This document shows, in pieces, positions 1-10,122 of a stretch of DNA of 64,000 bases. Below the pieces are notes generated by a model. That model worked only from the letters and a program-made list of their open reading frames with translations. It was not told where the DNA came from and did not search any database. Origin of the DNA: Bacillota bacterium (GTDB lineage: Bacteria > Bacillota > Clostridia > Acetivibrionales > DSM-2933); NCBI GenBank assembly GCA_023430975.1, contig JAEYYB010000093.1, positions 1 to 64,000 of the forward strand, in the 5' to 3' direction. How positions within the stretch are numbered: position 1 is the stretch's first letter; every line of letters begins with the position of its first letter. The position numbers and the translations under genes were made by a program.

Positions 1-149
1 GTGCTCAGCCTTAAGAGATCACTCTCTTTTTCTCTTGCACTACCCATTATTTTCTTATGGGTGCAAGCTATACCAGTAATGAATTTACATTGACTTTTTG
101 TTGAAAATTTTTTGCAACACTAATGAGCTATGTTAAGAAATATAATACC

Positions 150-887
150 TTATGATACCTTACTATAAAACCATCCTTTTTCACATGATTCTTCAAATTG
201 CATTTTAACAGTTCCTATGGTTCTGTCATAAACTTCTCTCGAAATAAATATTTCATTACTCCCTTTTGAATGTTTAGCAGCATTGTATATCGAAATTCCT
301 ATAGCCTTAATATCAGCAATTTGGCTAGTACCTATCTTTGTTACAATCACTTGACCAGTATCAATTCCTATTCCAAATGATACTGGCGGTATTTTATTTT
401 CAGCCAGTAAAGGATTAACTATATCTCTAAATGCCACTAATAACTCATTAGCCGCATAAACTGCAACTGATTCAGAATTATCAAATAACTCTTTAGGATT
501 ACCATTCTCTTCACTAGCTTTAAATAAAGCCATTATACCATCTCCAGGTATGTCAACTATACCACCATTACATTTCTCAATAATATAAATCATGGTAGGA
601 ATAACGGCATGCATTGTTAGAAACGTATTAAAAACCCCTATTTCTACCATCCTTTTTGTAGATTGTCTCATATCTGCAAAAAAGCTTACAAAGGAGTCTG
701 ATATATACGCACCATGCTGCAAAATATTTATATCATAGTAAGGTATATTGTTTGAAATAATTCTTTGCCTTTTGCGATTTATTAAGCATTCTGCATCACA
801 ATAATTCTTTTTAGCATTTTCCAAGCTATCAATAACTGTTTTGGAAAGATCATAACTATTAATTGTAACCATAACCACTTGCCTCAT
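150..887 (-). CDS. Class III nucleotide cyclase domain protein (possible Pycsar-type cyclase)
   Basis: A 245-residue soluble protein with a class III adenylate/guanylate-type cyclase domain at about residues 65-235. Visible motifs are FADMRQST (first metal aspartate), GDGIMALF (second metal aspartate), GIGIDTGQV and a C-terminal NAAKH, where purine cyclases usually have NxxxR. No membrane segment or sensor domain is attached. The start follows AAGGATTAA. It is transcribed from a near-consensus promoter at 927-955 and is divergent from an XRE regulator. Stand-alone cyclases of this kind occur in the Pycsar anti-phage system, but the partner effector would lie beyond the left window edge, so the defence role is inference. 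The cyclase fold is fairly sure; substrate and role are not. Confidence 0.75.
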   Translation of the reverse strand: MRQVVMVTINSYDLSKTVIDSLENAKKNYCDAECLINRKRQRIISNNIPYYDINILQHGAYISDSFVSFFADMRQSTKRMVEIGVFNTFLTMHAVIPTMIYIIEKCNGGIVDIPGDGIMALFKASEENGNPKELFDNSESVAVYAANELLVAFRDIVNPLLAENKIPPVSFGIGIDTGQVIVTKIGTSQIADIKAIGISIYNAAKHSKGSNEIFISREVYDRTIGTVKMQFEESCEKGWFYSKVS

Positions 888-926
888 TTAATCCTTACAC
901 AATCTGTAATAATTTCTTTTAATAAT

Positions 927-955
927 ATTATATTCACTTCACCAGTTATAGTCAA
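927..955 (-). promoter_or_regulatory. SigA-type promoter of the cyclase gene
   Basis: On the minus strand TTGACT (950-955) and TATAAT (927-932) are separated by 17 nt, 40 nt upstream of the cyclase start codon. This is one mismatch from the vegetative consensus. Confidence 0.7.
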
Positions 956-974
956 TATAAAAACAGTTATGGTC
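943..974 (+). promoter_or_regulatory. Direct-repeat operator candidate between cyclase and XRE genes
   Basis: CAGTTATAGTC (943-953) is repeated as CAGTTATGGTC (964-974), a 21-bp period or two helical turns. The left copy overlaps the -35 box of the cyclase promoter. This is a plausible binding site for the divergently encoded XRE protein. That pairing is inference from position. Confidence 0.5.
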
Positions 975-1029
975 TATTAAAATTTCCTAAGAATAGTTAT
1001 ATGTTTACATATGGAGGAATGATAATTAT

Positions 1030-1362
1030 ATGGATTTTAAAACTCTTGGTAAAAAAATAAAAAAAGAGCGTCAAAAGCGGTCCCTTACCCAAGAAAAGTT
1101 AGCTGAAAAACTGGACATTTCCGAATCATTTCTTGGTCAAATTGAAAGGGCTGAAACAAAATTAAGCATTGAGACCCTTGTTAAGATTGCAACCGAGTTA
1201 AATGTGAGCATAGATTACCTTCTAATGGACTCAATTAATACCGAACCCGTTGCAGCCTTAAATGAAATAGAATCTATGCTGTCTACTAAAAGTCCAGAGC
1301 AATCAAAAGCCTTTTTAAAGATAATAAGAGTTCTCTCAAATAATATTGATGAATGGTCTTGA
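1030..1362 (+). CDS. XRE-family helix-turn-helix transcriptional regulator
   Basis: A 110-residue protein with an N-terminal lambda-repressor-like HTH at about residues 7-65. It contains LTQEKLAEKLDISESFLGQI and the conserved LSIETLVKIATELNVSIDYLL. The C-terminal 40 residues are probably a short dimerisation tail. GGAGG lies 12 nt before the ATG, a long spacing. It is divergent from the cyclase gene and shares its 142-bp regulatory region, so it most likely regulates the cyclase, itself, or both. Confidence 0.85.
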   Translation: MDFKTLGKKIKKERQKRSLTQEKLAEKLDISESFLGQIERAETKLSIETLVKIATELNVSIDYLLMDSINTEPVAALNEIESMLSTKSPEQSKAFLKIIRVLSNNIDEWS

Positions 1363-1503
1363 ATTGGATAATAATGAATATTCTGAACTAAGCATCAATT
1401 AAGTACTTCTTTTTCCATATCAAAACAAATTACTACTAATGCTTATAAATATTTCTTTTTTCATAAGGTATTATTAAGTTAAAATGAATAGTTCAAGGTA
1501 GTA

Positions 1504-2163
1504 TCACATTGGCCTGGGGGGGAGGCCACCAAGGCCACCATTTGTTGGAAGTTTGGACAATATCATTTGGGAAGCTCTTTTTATGCTTTTGAGAATACCA
1601 TTATGAGCAGGATTTTCGAGGAAAAACTTATACATATACTTCGTATTTATTAGCATCATCAGCGTTGCAACTACATTTTTTTCCTTCTTAACCTTAATTT
1701 CATCGATTTTATTTTCAATAAAATTAACAGCTTCTATATCATGTCTGGTATTATCATCTGCTACCTCCACGGTATATTTCTCTGATTTCATTTCAATTAT
1801 CTCTTCCTTTTGCAATATCTCATTTTTGCTTTCAACTTTTAATTCCACATTCTCATTTTTCATCTTATCAGTTTCATTCATTACATTTTTGCCTTCAAAT
1901 AAGGTATACAAATTTGATGTTTGAGCACCATTCTTTGTTTCTACAAATCTGGCTTCTTTTTTTATAAATCCAGCTGTAAGCAAATCCCTCAAAGCTCTTT
2001 TTACAGTATTAATACTTACATGTACATCTCTAGCAATTGTTTTAATTGATGGGAAACATGTATTTTCTTTATTACTACGGTTTACTAAATAATTCATAAC
2101 AAGAACTGCCCTGCTTTTTAGGTCTGAAGCATATATGCTTTGTGTTAATTGATATTGTGACAT
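1504..2163 (-). CDS. Winged-helix/HTH DNA-binding protein of mobile elements
   Basis: The ATG at 2163 is chosen because GGGAGGA sits 8 nt upstream; a longer frame exists but has no site. The first 90 residues form a replication-initiator-like winged helix: SRAVLVMNYLVNR, then FPSIKTIARDVHVSINTVKR, then ALRDLLTAGFIKKEAR. A charged linker follows, and the tail is rich in Gly and Pro (GGLGGLPPRPM). It is the last gene of the minus-strand run, 43 nt after the CpaE-like ATPase gene. Proteins of this shape are common regulators or replication-linked factors of clostridial integrative elements. The exact role is unknown. Confidence 0.65.
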   Translation of the reverse strand: MSQYQLTQSIYASDLKSRAVLVMNYLVNRSNKENTCFPSIKTIARDVHVSINTVKRALRDLLTAGFIKKEARFVETKNGAQTSNLYTLFEGKNVMNETDKMKNENVELKVESKNEILQKEEIIEMKSEKYTVEVADDNTRHDIEAVNFIENKIDEIKVKKEKNVVATLMMLINTKYMYKFFLENPAHNGILKSIKRASQMILSKLPTNGGLGGLPPRPM

Positions 2164-2206
2164 AGATTTTTCCTCCCTCGAAAAATAAATTAAAGCCAAG
2201 ACAAAT

Positions 2207-3235
2207 TTAGATTCTCTCGGCTTCTGATAAGTATTTTGATATAATATTTTTATAAATAGGTTTATTAGATTTGATATTAAACATTTCGTGACAAATATCA
2301 GAAAACATTATATCCTGTGATATGTGGCTCCTGCAAAATTCTCTTAAAATTTCAGGCACAAAAGTACCAATAGGAATAACCTCCATACCTTTGCACCCAT
2401 TCATTAGTTTTGAGTATTCTTTTGCTTCATAAGGCATCGCACATCCGCAAACAACCCTAATATCAGCATTTACAAAGTCATCCGGTAGTTCCCCGTTAAA
2501 TGCCCCACAATCATATATGATAAAGTTATAATCTCTATCAATTTCTTTTGTCATATAGTAGTCAACATCAAACATTCTATAGGTATTACCAACAGGTTCC
2601 ATACTATAAAGATTTACAATCCATTGTAGATGTAAGTTGCTATTAGATTCAACATAACTTACTCTTGCTCCAACAGCTGCCAACCAATTAGCAAGGTTTA
2701 TCGCTGTTAACGTTGTTCCAGCTCTTCTTTGGCTCCCTATAAAAGCTATTGTTACGTTTTTGCATTTAAATTTATACTTCTCCTTAGTATCAGTTATATC
2801 TATAACTAATTCCGCTTCATTTATCCATTTTGCTTTCTGAGCATTATATCTTTGCATCCCCTTTTCTGATAAGCATTCAAGTACTTGTGCCTTTATTTCC
2901 TCAATATCTTCTGCTGTTACAATCTCATTTACTTCTGAATCTACCAGCATTTGAATCAATTTATCCTCTTTCGTTAATCCTTCTTTGATTATGATTATTC
3001 TTGAATCATACATTGTTTTATAGGAATTGATAGCTTGTATCAATTCCTCATCATTTTCGATTACTGCCCGCCTGTCAATAACCAGGTATTTGCAATGGCT
3101 AAAATTCCGCATATCCTTTATAACAAATTGCATAAATGAAAATGTACCAATTAATTTCTTCGGAACTAAACCAAGAGTGTCCATCGTAAAATCAAGCAGA
3201 TCTGAAATCTCCTTCCGTGTCAAGTATAATAACAT
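2207..3235 (-). CDS. CpaE/TadZ-like MinD-superfamily ATPase
   Basis: 342 residues. The N-terminal 135 residues look like a receiver-like domain. The C-terminal part is a ParA/MinD-type P-loop domain with a deviant Walker A, GSQRRAGTT, near residue 168, and a Walker B-like FIIYDCGAF near 240. The basic residues expected at the signature lysine positions are shifted, so ATP hydrolysis is uncertain. AAAGGAG precedes the ATG. Known CpaE/TadZ proteins place Tad pili at a cell pole; a second, shorter paralogue sits within the pilus cluster at 22134-22874. Its position at the far end of the element suggests a localisation or regulatory role. Confidence 0.6.
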   Translation of the reverse strand: MLLYLTRKEISDLLDFTMDTLGLVPKKLIGTFSFMQFVIKDMRNFSHCKYLVIDRRAVIENDEELIQAINSYKTMYDSRIIIIKEGLTKEDKLIQMLVDSEVNEIVTAEDIEEIKAQVLECLSEKGMQRYNAQKAKWINEAELVIDITDTKEKYKFKCKNVTIAFIGSQRRAGTTLTAINLANWLAAVGARVSYVESNSNLHLQWIVNLYSMEPVGNTYRMFDVDYYMTKEIDRDYNFIIYDCGAFNGELPDDFVNADIRVVCGCAMPYEAKEYSKLMNGCKGMEVIPIGTFVPEILREFCRSHISQDIMFSDICHEMFNIKSNKPIYKNIISKYLSEAERI

Positions 3236-3290
3236 AAAAATCTCCTTTCCCTAATAACAATATTATTTTTAAATGCAAATTATAATTTTC

Positions 3291-4139
3291 CTATTTATCC
3301 GAAGCTTCTGATAATCCAATAATCCAAAATGGGCCTCCAAAGCTTGCACTTTTGTTGACTTCATTAACAATAATATTCATGTCCCACTCCTGTTCACTTC
3401 TTTTATAACTTACAGGGTCAGCTACAAGTACTTTACCCTCCTTTGTTACACCTCTTAGAACAATGAAATGGCCTTTAGAAGTAAAATGCCCCTTACTCAT
3501 AATTGCAATCACTAATTTACCACTTGCCAAAGAAGATAATACTTTTTCAGCTTGCTTTGGTGAACATCCCTCAACATTAAGCCCAAAACTCTTTGCTCCT
3601 TCTGGAATAAGGGAATGATATGATCCATTCCCTTCACATCGATGCCCATTCTTAACCGACCACTCACACATTTGTACTGGAGTAACTATTTTGCCTGTCA
3701 AACTTGATATTACAATTGCAAGAGCAGTGGGACCACATCCTGATGAACCCACTGTACCAGTCTTACCATATGCTGTATTAGCCCATCTACTATCTACCTG
3801 ATTAAAATAATGTATTTCTGTTAAAGTATCTTTGAATACCAAGTTTGAGTAATCTTTATTACTACTTTCAAGAAAGTCAGCATCAGAATTATCCAGCGTT
3901 TGGTTTAAAGCATAATCAGCTCTAACTTCTGAAACTTTATTAAGATCATTTCCCTTAAAGAATCCCGCTATTGCTTCAAATGGACTTGAAATTATATAGA
4001 AAACTAAAGTTATTACAAATAAAATTCCTACTATTGGTGCAAATATTAAAATGAGGAGACGTTTTCTCGTCTCCTCATCTTTCGCCGCTTTTTTTACTAC
4101 TTGAGTTATCAATTTTACCGTTGCCGGATTTAATGCCAT
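3291..4139 (-). CDS. Membrane-anchored C39-like cysteine peptidase
   Basis: A single N-terminal membrane segment (about residues 27-50) follows a short basic cytoplasmic tail. The outer part, from about 110 on, is a papain-like peptidase of the C39_2 type. The Cys is in SSGCGPTALA, the His in SKGHFIVLRG and the Asp in VLVADPVS. The ATG at 4139 is preferred over one two codons earlier because GGGAGG is better spaced. Conjugative elements of Gram-positive bacteria usually carry an extracellular wall hydrolase (NlpC/P60 or lysozyme) to let the channel through; this may fill that place, or it may process secreted proteins. It lies just downstream of a strong terminator. Confidence 0.7.
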   Translation of the reverse strand: MALNPATVKLITQVVKKAAKDEETRKRLLILIFAPIVGILFVITLVFYIISSPFEAIAGFFKGNDLNKVSEVRADYALNQTLDNSDADFLESSNKDYSNLVFKDTLTEIHYFNQVDSRWANTAYGKTGTVGSSGCGPTALAIVISSLTGKIVTPVQMCEWSVKNGHRCEGNGSYHSLIPEGAKSFGLNVEGCSPKQAEKVLSSLASGKLVIAIMSKGHFTSKGHFIVLRGVTKEGKVLVADPVSYKRSEQEWDMNIIVNEVNKSASFGGPFWIIGLSEASDK

Positions 4140-4178
4140 AAGCATACCCTCCCTCTATATGGTGTAAACACTAATATA

Positions 4179-4219
4179 TAAAAAAAGAAACGATAAGGGT
4201 TCTATATTCCTCATCGTTT
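4179..4219 (-). terminator. Rho-independent terminator
   Basis: The minus-strand RNA forms an 11-bp stem (4209-4219 with 4188-4198, one G-U pair) followed by a run of seven U. It separates the RCC1/dockerin gene from the C39-like peptidase gene. Confidence 0.75.
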
Positions 4220-4547
4220 TGTCTCTAATTCTATGTGCTATTTCATAAGTTTAAAATTATACACTTCTAATTTCATAAAATAAAAGCTCTTTATTTCCAA
4301 TAGAATTTTTATTTATGTCCAGAATTATAAGCGTAACTCCATTCCATAAAAAATGACTTGTTTTCAATAATCTCATTTCTATAAATTCGTTTAGTTTTTT
4401 CAGCATAAGAAAGCAATTAACCTAATTCTACTTTTGACAAAAAGCCAACTTCTCCATATAATTCCATATTGTTTTCCGAGAGTATAACCGTGATACAGTA
4501 ATTTTTGAATATGGAGTTTATCCTGTTTCGTTCCATTCACGCTTTAA
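4220..4547. other. Intergenic stretch with no gene seen
   Basis: About 330 AT-rich bases between the RCC1/dockerin gene and the terminator. No convincing reading frame, RNA or repeat was seen on either strand. Confidence 0.5.
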
Positions 4548-7500
4548 TCAGTAACTATCTGTGTCTTTATTAAAATGTTTTGCTAAAATTATAACATCAT
4601 AAATATTTATTGAGCCATCTTTATTTATATCGTAATCTGATTTAAAGTTTTCATTAGTTGAGTTTGTATTAAATCCTTTAGCTATTTCTATTACATCACC
4701 CATATTTATAGAATTATCCTGATTAATATCACCAGCCCATAAAGGTATGGGAGTCTTTGCCGAGCCTATTTTCATGTATGAGGAGCTTTTAAAATGAATA
4801 TCTTTTATATCCCTTGATAAATATCCTGATTTACTGATTCTTACAGTATAGCCATATGGATTTGAAGGAACATAAGAAAATTTGAAATAACCATCAGGTT
4901 TCGTAATAGTATTCAATTGAAGTCCTACAACTTCAACTTTGAAGCCTTCTTTTAAATTTGATGGCACTAATGACTCATAAAATTCAGGAGTTATAAATCC
5001 TTCTATTGTGTTGGAACTTGGAGAAAAACACGGTATAAGGTAATTCGGCTGGCTAAACTGGCTTAGACCAATAATTGTTCCGTCATTTTTTAACACAGCT
5101 ATATGATAATCATAAGCATCAATAGCTTTTACTTCTTTAAGATTTTCCAAGATACCAATGCTCCCCCAGCCAATCAATGTACCATCTTCCCTTAAAGCCA
5201 GTGAATAGCATCCTCCTGCTGCGACAGCCTTTACATTTGTTAATCCGTTGGGAACACTACACTGACCATATTCATTATTTCCCCAGGCACAAACTGTTCC
5301 ATCATCTTTCAGAACAACTATATGACTTTCTCCAATAGCAATATCTTTTACATTTGTTAATTCTTTAGGAATATCATACTTTCCAAACAAGCTGTCACGC
5401 CATACTTTAGCTGACCCGTCTTTTTTAATTGCTGCGATACAAAAAGTTCTCGAACGGATAGCCTTGATGCCTTCTAAGTCTTCCGGCATCAATTGGAAGA
5501 AGGAACTGTTATTCCCCCACAAAACAACTGATCCATCCTCTTTTATAGCTACAGCTGCTGCATTGCAGGCATAAATCTCTTTAACATTTGTAAGGCCGTC
5601 CGGTATGCTGCAGTAGCCACTATCACGGTATCCCCAGGCACTAACAGTACCGTCGTCTTTTAATGCTAACGTATAGCAACTTGCAGTTGCAATTGATTTA
5701 ACATTTGTCAAGCCTTCTGGAATATTGCACTCACCTTCCATGTTGTAGCCCCAAGCATAAGCTGTACCATCCTCTTTAAGTACCACAGTATGTTTCGGTC
5801 CAATAGTAATTGCCTTAATCAATTCACTGCTTTTTAAAGGTTGGACCTCATTATCTTCGACTCTAATTAGAACCTCGGATTTTAGTCCCCCATATTCAGC
5901 AGTAATTAATGCACTGCCTGCTGCAATTCCTTTAATCTGCCCATTCAAGTCAACCTTTACTATATTTGTATTTGAGGACGAATAATTTACGCCGCTTGTC
6001 AGTAACTTATCCAAGCCATCAAAATAATAAACGTTAACCTTCATTTCCAAAGTTTCACCTGGATTTATACTATAGTAATCAGAGCCAGAGTCTTCGTCTT
6101 CTTTTACATACTTTGAACAATAACTTATTTTCTTAAGACTTTCAGGCCCAGGTAATACAACTCTTGGTAAAAGAAATTTTGGAAATTTCCCATAGAACCC
6201 AACAATCGTACCATCATCTTTTAAGACTCTATAAAAATTATCAAACTCTCTGACGATTGATTTCACATTAGTCAAATCATTAGGAATATTGCACTGGCCA
6301 TATTTATTATTTCCCCAAGCTATAACTGTACCATCCTGTTTTGTGATAATTGAATTGTCTTCTCCAGCAAATATGGATTTTACATTGTTCAACCCCAATG
6401 GTATATTACACTGTCCATATTCATTAGCTCCCCATGCAATAACTGTACCATCTTCTTTTAATGCTATAGTATGCTTTTCTCCGGCAGCAATAGCTTTAAT
6501 ATTTGTTAACCCTATTGGTATGTCACATTGTCCATATTCATTATTTCCCCAAGCAACAACAGTACCATCTTCCTTTAGAGCTGTCATATGGAAAACTCCG
6601 GTAGCTATTGCTTTTACTCTTGTTAACCCTTGGGGGACATTACACTGACCATATTCATTAGCTCCCCAAACAACAACTGAACCATCACCACTTAATGCTG
6701 CTGAATAATTTCTACCAGCAGCAATTGATATTACATCAGTTAATCCCATGGGAACAACACACTCACCATGGTCATTGTTACCCAAGCTAATACTGAACCA
6801 TCTTTTTTTAATGCTAATAAATGACTTGAAGCAGCAATAGCTTTTACATTTGTTAATCCATCCGGAAGCTTAAATTCTTTATCATCATTACAAGTAACAG
6901 AACCGTCTTCTTTCAATATTAAGAGCTCATTATGAAATACAGCTATTCCTTTTGCGTTTGCAATATCTTTAATATTGAAACATTGACCGTTATCATTTAA
7001 CCCCCACGCATATATTGATCCGTCTTCTTTTAACACTACTGAATGAAAAAGTCCGGAAGCAATCGCTTTTACTCCTACCAATCCTTCCGGATTACCATAT
7101 GTATTAATATGCTTACTCCAAGATACAATCGTACCATCATCTTTTAATGCCATTGTGCGATCAATAGCATTTATATTTGTTAATCCATCCGGAAGCTTAA
7201 AGGGACCGTAATCTGTATTCCCCCAACCAACAACGGTACCGTCTTGCTTTAATGCAACTGTGTAGTCTTCTCCTGCACTGATGTCTTTAACACTTGCCAA
7301 CCCTTTTGGCATATAACTTGGGCCTTCTCTATAATAACCCCACGTAACAACTGTGCCATCTTCTTTTAATGCAACAGAATGATCTTTCCCTGCAGCAATA
7401 GCTTTAATATAATTTATAGATTCCGGAATATCACATTCACCATTTAAATTGTAGCCCCAAGCAACAACTGTACCATTCTCCTTTAAAGCAAGTGTATGAC

Positions 7501-7861
7501 TTTTTCCAACTGCAATAGCTTTTACATTTTCTAAACCTAATGGTACATTGCACTGTCCATACTCATTAGCTCCCCAGGCAACAACCGTTCCATCTTCTTT
7601 TAATGCCACAATATGGTCCCATCCACTGGCTAAATCTTTTACATCCTTTAACCCTTCTGGAATATTGCATTGTCCATATTCATTAGCTCCCCAAACAATA
7701 ACTGAACCGTCTTCTTTAATTGCTGCCGTAAATCCATTTCCAGCACAAACACGTTTAAATTTTACATAATTAACAGACGTTTCATTGGCAAAGCTTTCAA
7801 AAGGTGTACCTATGATATAAAGAGATAAGAATAGCAATAGTAAAAACAATCTATTTTTCAA
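4548..7861 (-). pseudogene. Secreted RCC1-repeat protein with Big2-like and dockerin domains, frameshifted
   Basis: One gene in two frames: 6740-7861 (373 residues, signal peptide then RCC1 repeats) and 4548-6785 (745 residues). The first frame reads KKDGSVLAW and then loses register; the second resumes with GNNDHGEC, which continues the repeat. The lesion is at about 6781-6783, where a CCC run replaces the CCCC seen at the same place in sister repeats. About 16 to 18 repeats of roughly 39 residues (VVAWGANEYGQCNIP...GLTNVKAIAAG) form beta-propellers. A Big2-like segment (ALITAEYGGL), a carboxypeptidase-regulatory-like segment and a C-terminal dockerin-like pair (DINQDNSINMGD, DINKDGSINIYD) follow. 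Restored length is about 1,105 residues. A dockerin would attach it to a cohesin scaffold at the cell surface. Confidence 0.8.
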
Positions 7862-8093
7862 TTAAATATCCTCCTTAATTAGCATATATCATTTTTTTCA
7901 TAGTAAGGGCTATACAATCTCTGTAAAATACAAAAATTTTTGCCTTAATCCATATATAATTCTACTATTAAAAAAAACTCATTTCAATAAATAAATTAAC
8001 ATCAAATATATAGAAACAATATTTTTTAGTACAAACCAATCAAATTTACATTAAGCTATTTCAGTTTGTTCTAAGTATCCATCCATAAGCCAA

Positions 8094-8133
8094 ATATAAA
8101 AGGCAGCAGCTAGAATTATAACTAACTACTGCC
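8094..8133 (-). terminator. Terminator at the end of the conjugation operon
   Basis: The minus-strand RNA pairs GGCAGTAG (8126-8133) with CTGCTGCC (8102-8109), one wobble, then UUUUAUAUUU. It lies 145 nt after the virB4 stop codon and marks the end of the long transfer operon. The rest of the 7862-8277 gap shows no gene. Confidence 0.6.
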
Positions 8134-8277
8134 CTTACAATTATAATATTTTATCTCGCTGTCGGAGTTGTAAAAAGTGCCTAAGTATATTATTATTAAT
8201 AAATGATCAAAGCATAAATATTCTGAATATCAATTTTAAAATTTATCAAGAAATTTTTTATTCTCTATGAAAACAGC

Positions 8278-10107
8278 CTATCTCCCCCCTGCACTTCCCA
8301 TATATTCAAATTTATATTCTGGCACCTCAAAATTTATATGCAATCGTTTTGATCCAATCATAAATAGTGCATGCCCCCTCTTCTTACTTGCTAACAATTC
8401 TTCTTCAGCATCAGTAAGTTTATAAAGTTCCTTTGTCTCCTGAAGATTTTTACCGTCAGTTCCCATAATTATCTTTATGCAGGGTATATCAAGTAAAGCC
8501 TGTCCATACATTTTTATGCTACTATCAAGAAAATCGACTATGCTATGTGATATAATAGCAATTCCTGCTTCATATTTTCTTGCTCTTTTTTCTACATTCC
8601 TTAAAAACACCAATGACTGAGGAACATTTGGATCTATCATTAGGTAACTTTCATCACAGATAAGTAAAACTTTTTCATTACGGTCTTTACTCATCTGCTC
8701 CCAACACCAAGTAAGTAAATTGAAGTATTGAGTTCTTTTAATATTATCTGATGTATTCTGTAATGAATTTGTATCAAGACATATACACCTTGATTTAGGA
8801 TTGATATTACTATATCCATTCCATAAAAATGAATCGCTGCCCTTTGTTATATCAAACAGAAGTAAACATAAATCCTTATTAATATGTTTTTCATCACCTT
8901 TAACAGTTTGAGCCTTATTCTCAATTAAATTATATAAATCTGTAAATGTAGGAAAATCATTATTTGACAATACACAAATATCAGTTTCCCATGATATGTT
9001 AAAGTTATGGTACAATTCAATAACACTTTGCTTTAGCACTGCTTTTTGCATATCAGTTAAGCTCGGTATATAAAGATTAAAGAATATCTCAAGGTTTTTT
9101 ATATGTAATGCCATATCATACATTCCATGTCCTTCATCTTTATAAAGCCTAACACCATCCTCATTGTCTTCATCTCTGGGTGAAGGTCTAATTTGGAGTG
9201 GATTAATTCTCCCGTTACTTCCACCTCCAGCATTAATCCAGTCTCCATTTAAGTTGAAGCAAAGGTCTTCGTACTCTGACTCGGGATCGACAAAAATCAG
9301 CTTTGTTCCTTTCATATACTCAGACAATGCTATATGCTTTATTGCAGTTGATTTTCCTACACCTGCCACTCCTAATATAACCATATTCGTGTTAGTTCTG
9401 TCATTTCCACGTTTCCAAGTATCTACAATGACAAGACCCCCATTGTAATCCTTAGCCAGATAATAGCCAGTACCATCATTGAACCCTGATGACGCAAATG
9501 GAAATCCACCTACAAAAGTTGACATTGGAACAATTCGCTCAATAATGCTTTCAATCTTTTGATTCGCAGGATACGTAGGTGAAATGTTTTGTAATGCTTC
9601 CTTTTGAAGGTTTGATAATGTACGCATTTTACACTTCATAACATTGACTACACTTTCAACCCTCCTGCAAACTTTACTGAAATTCTTTTCATCATGTGCA
9701 ATAGGCATAATAGATATACTCATGAGCCCTACCGTTTCTCCATTTTGGTCAATTTGTAGCATGATTTTCTCACCATCATCTGCGGCCTTTTCTGCCCTCT
9801 GACGAGTAAGGGGGTCCTTTGCATTTTCCGCTGCACTCTTGTTTTGAATTATGCTCTTTGATATTGCAGAAATTAAAGCACCATTGTCAATTGGCTTAAA
9901 TCCGATTGATACAATGGTGCTTGGTATGTTTGTTATTTTAGACAGCCAGCCAATATCTACTTTTTGAGGATATCTCACAACTCCATAAATCTTCCCGGTG
10001 TTTTCTCCAATAACCAGTGAGTTTCTCTTGATTTCAAGCCCCATTGGTGTAATTACATTCAACAAAGCTTGATTTACTGGTATGTTTTCAATATTTTGTT
10101 TAAACAT
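8278..10107 (-). CDS. virB4: VirB4/TraE-type conjugation ATPase (ATPase part)
   Basis: 609 residues. Walker A is GVAGVGKSTA near 247 and Walker B is VLLICDESYLMI near 470. An arginine-rich NVEKRARKYEAGIAIISHS motif follows, as in VirB4/TrbE. The protein powers substrate transfer and pilus assembly at the inner face of the membrane in type IV secretion. It begins directly in the middle region of a usual VirB4; the missing N-terminal membrane and CagE-like region is the separate gene 15 nt upstream. GGGAGGGC precedes the start. The family call is firm. Confidence 0.9.
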   Translation of the reverse strand: MFKQNIENIPVNQALLNVITPMGLEIKRNSLVIGENTGKIYGVVRYPQKVDIGWLSKITNIPSTIVSIGFKPIDNGALISAISKSIIQNKSAAENAKDPLTRQRAEKAADDGEKIMLQIDQNGETVGLMSISIMPIAHDEKNFSKVCRRVESVVNVMKCKMRTLSNLQKEALQNISPTYPANQKIESIIERIVPMSTFVGGFPFASSGFNDGTGYYLAKDYNGGLVIVDTWKRGNDRTNTNMVILGVAGVGKSTAIKHIALSEYMKGTKLIFVDPESEYEDLCFNLNGDWINAGGGSNGRINPLQIRPSPRDEDNEDGVRLYKDEGHGMYDMALHIKNLEIFFNLYIPSLTDMQKAVLKQSVIELYHNFNISWETDICVLSNNDFPTFTDLYNLIENKAQTVKGDEKHINKDLCLLLFDITKGSDSFLWNGYSNINPKSRCICLDTNSLQNTSDNIKRTQYFNLLTWCWEQMSKDRNEKVLLICDESYLMIDPNVPQSLVFLRNVEKRARKYEAGIAIISHSIVDFLDSSIKMYGQALLDIPCIKIIMGTDGKNLQETKELYKLTDAEEELLASKKRGHALFMIGSKRLHINFEVPEYKFEYMGSAGGR

Positions 10108-10122
10108 TATAATAAGCCCTCC

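Noticed and set aside
6289..7769. Plus-strand open frames opposite the RCC1 repeats (6289-6648 and 7548-7769)
   Set aside because: They are mirror products of the regular repeat DNA on the coding strand, with no ribosome-binding site and low-complexity translations.
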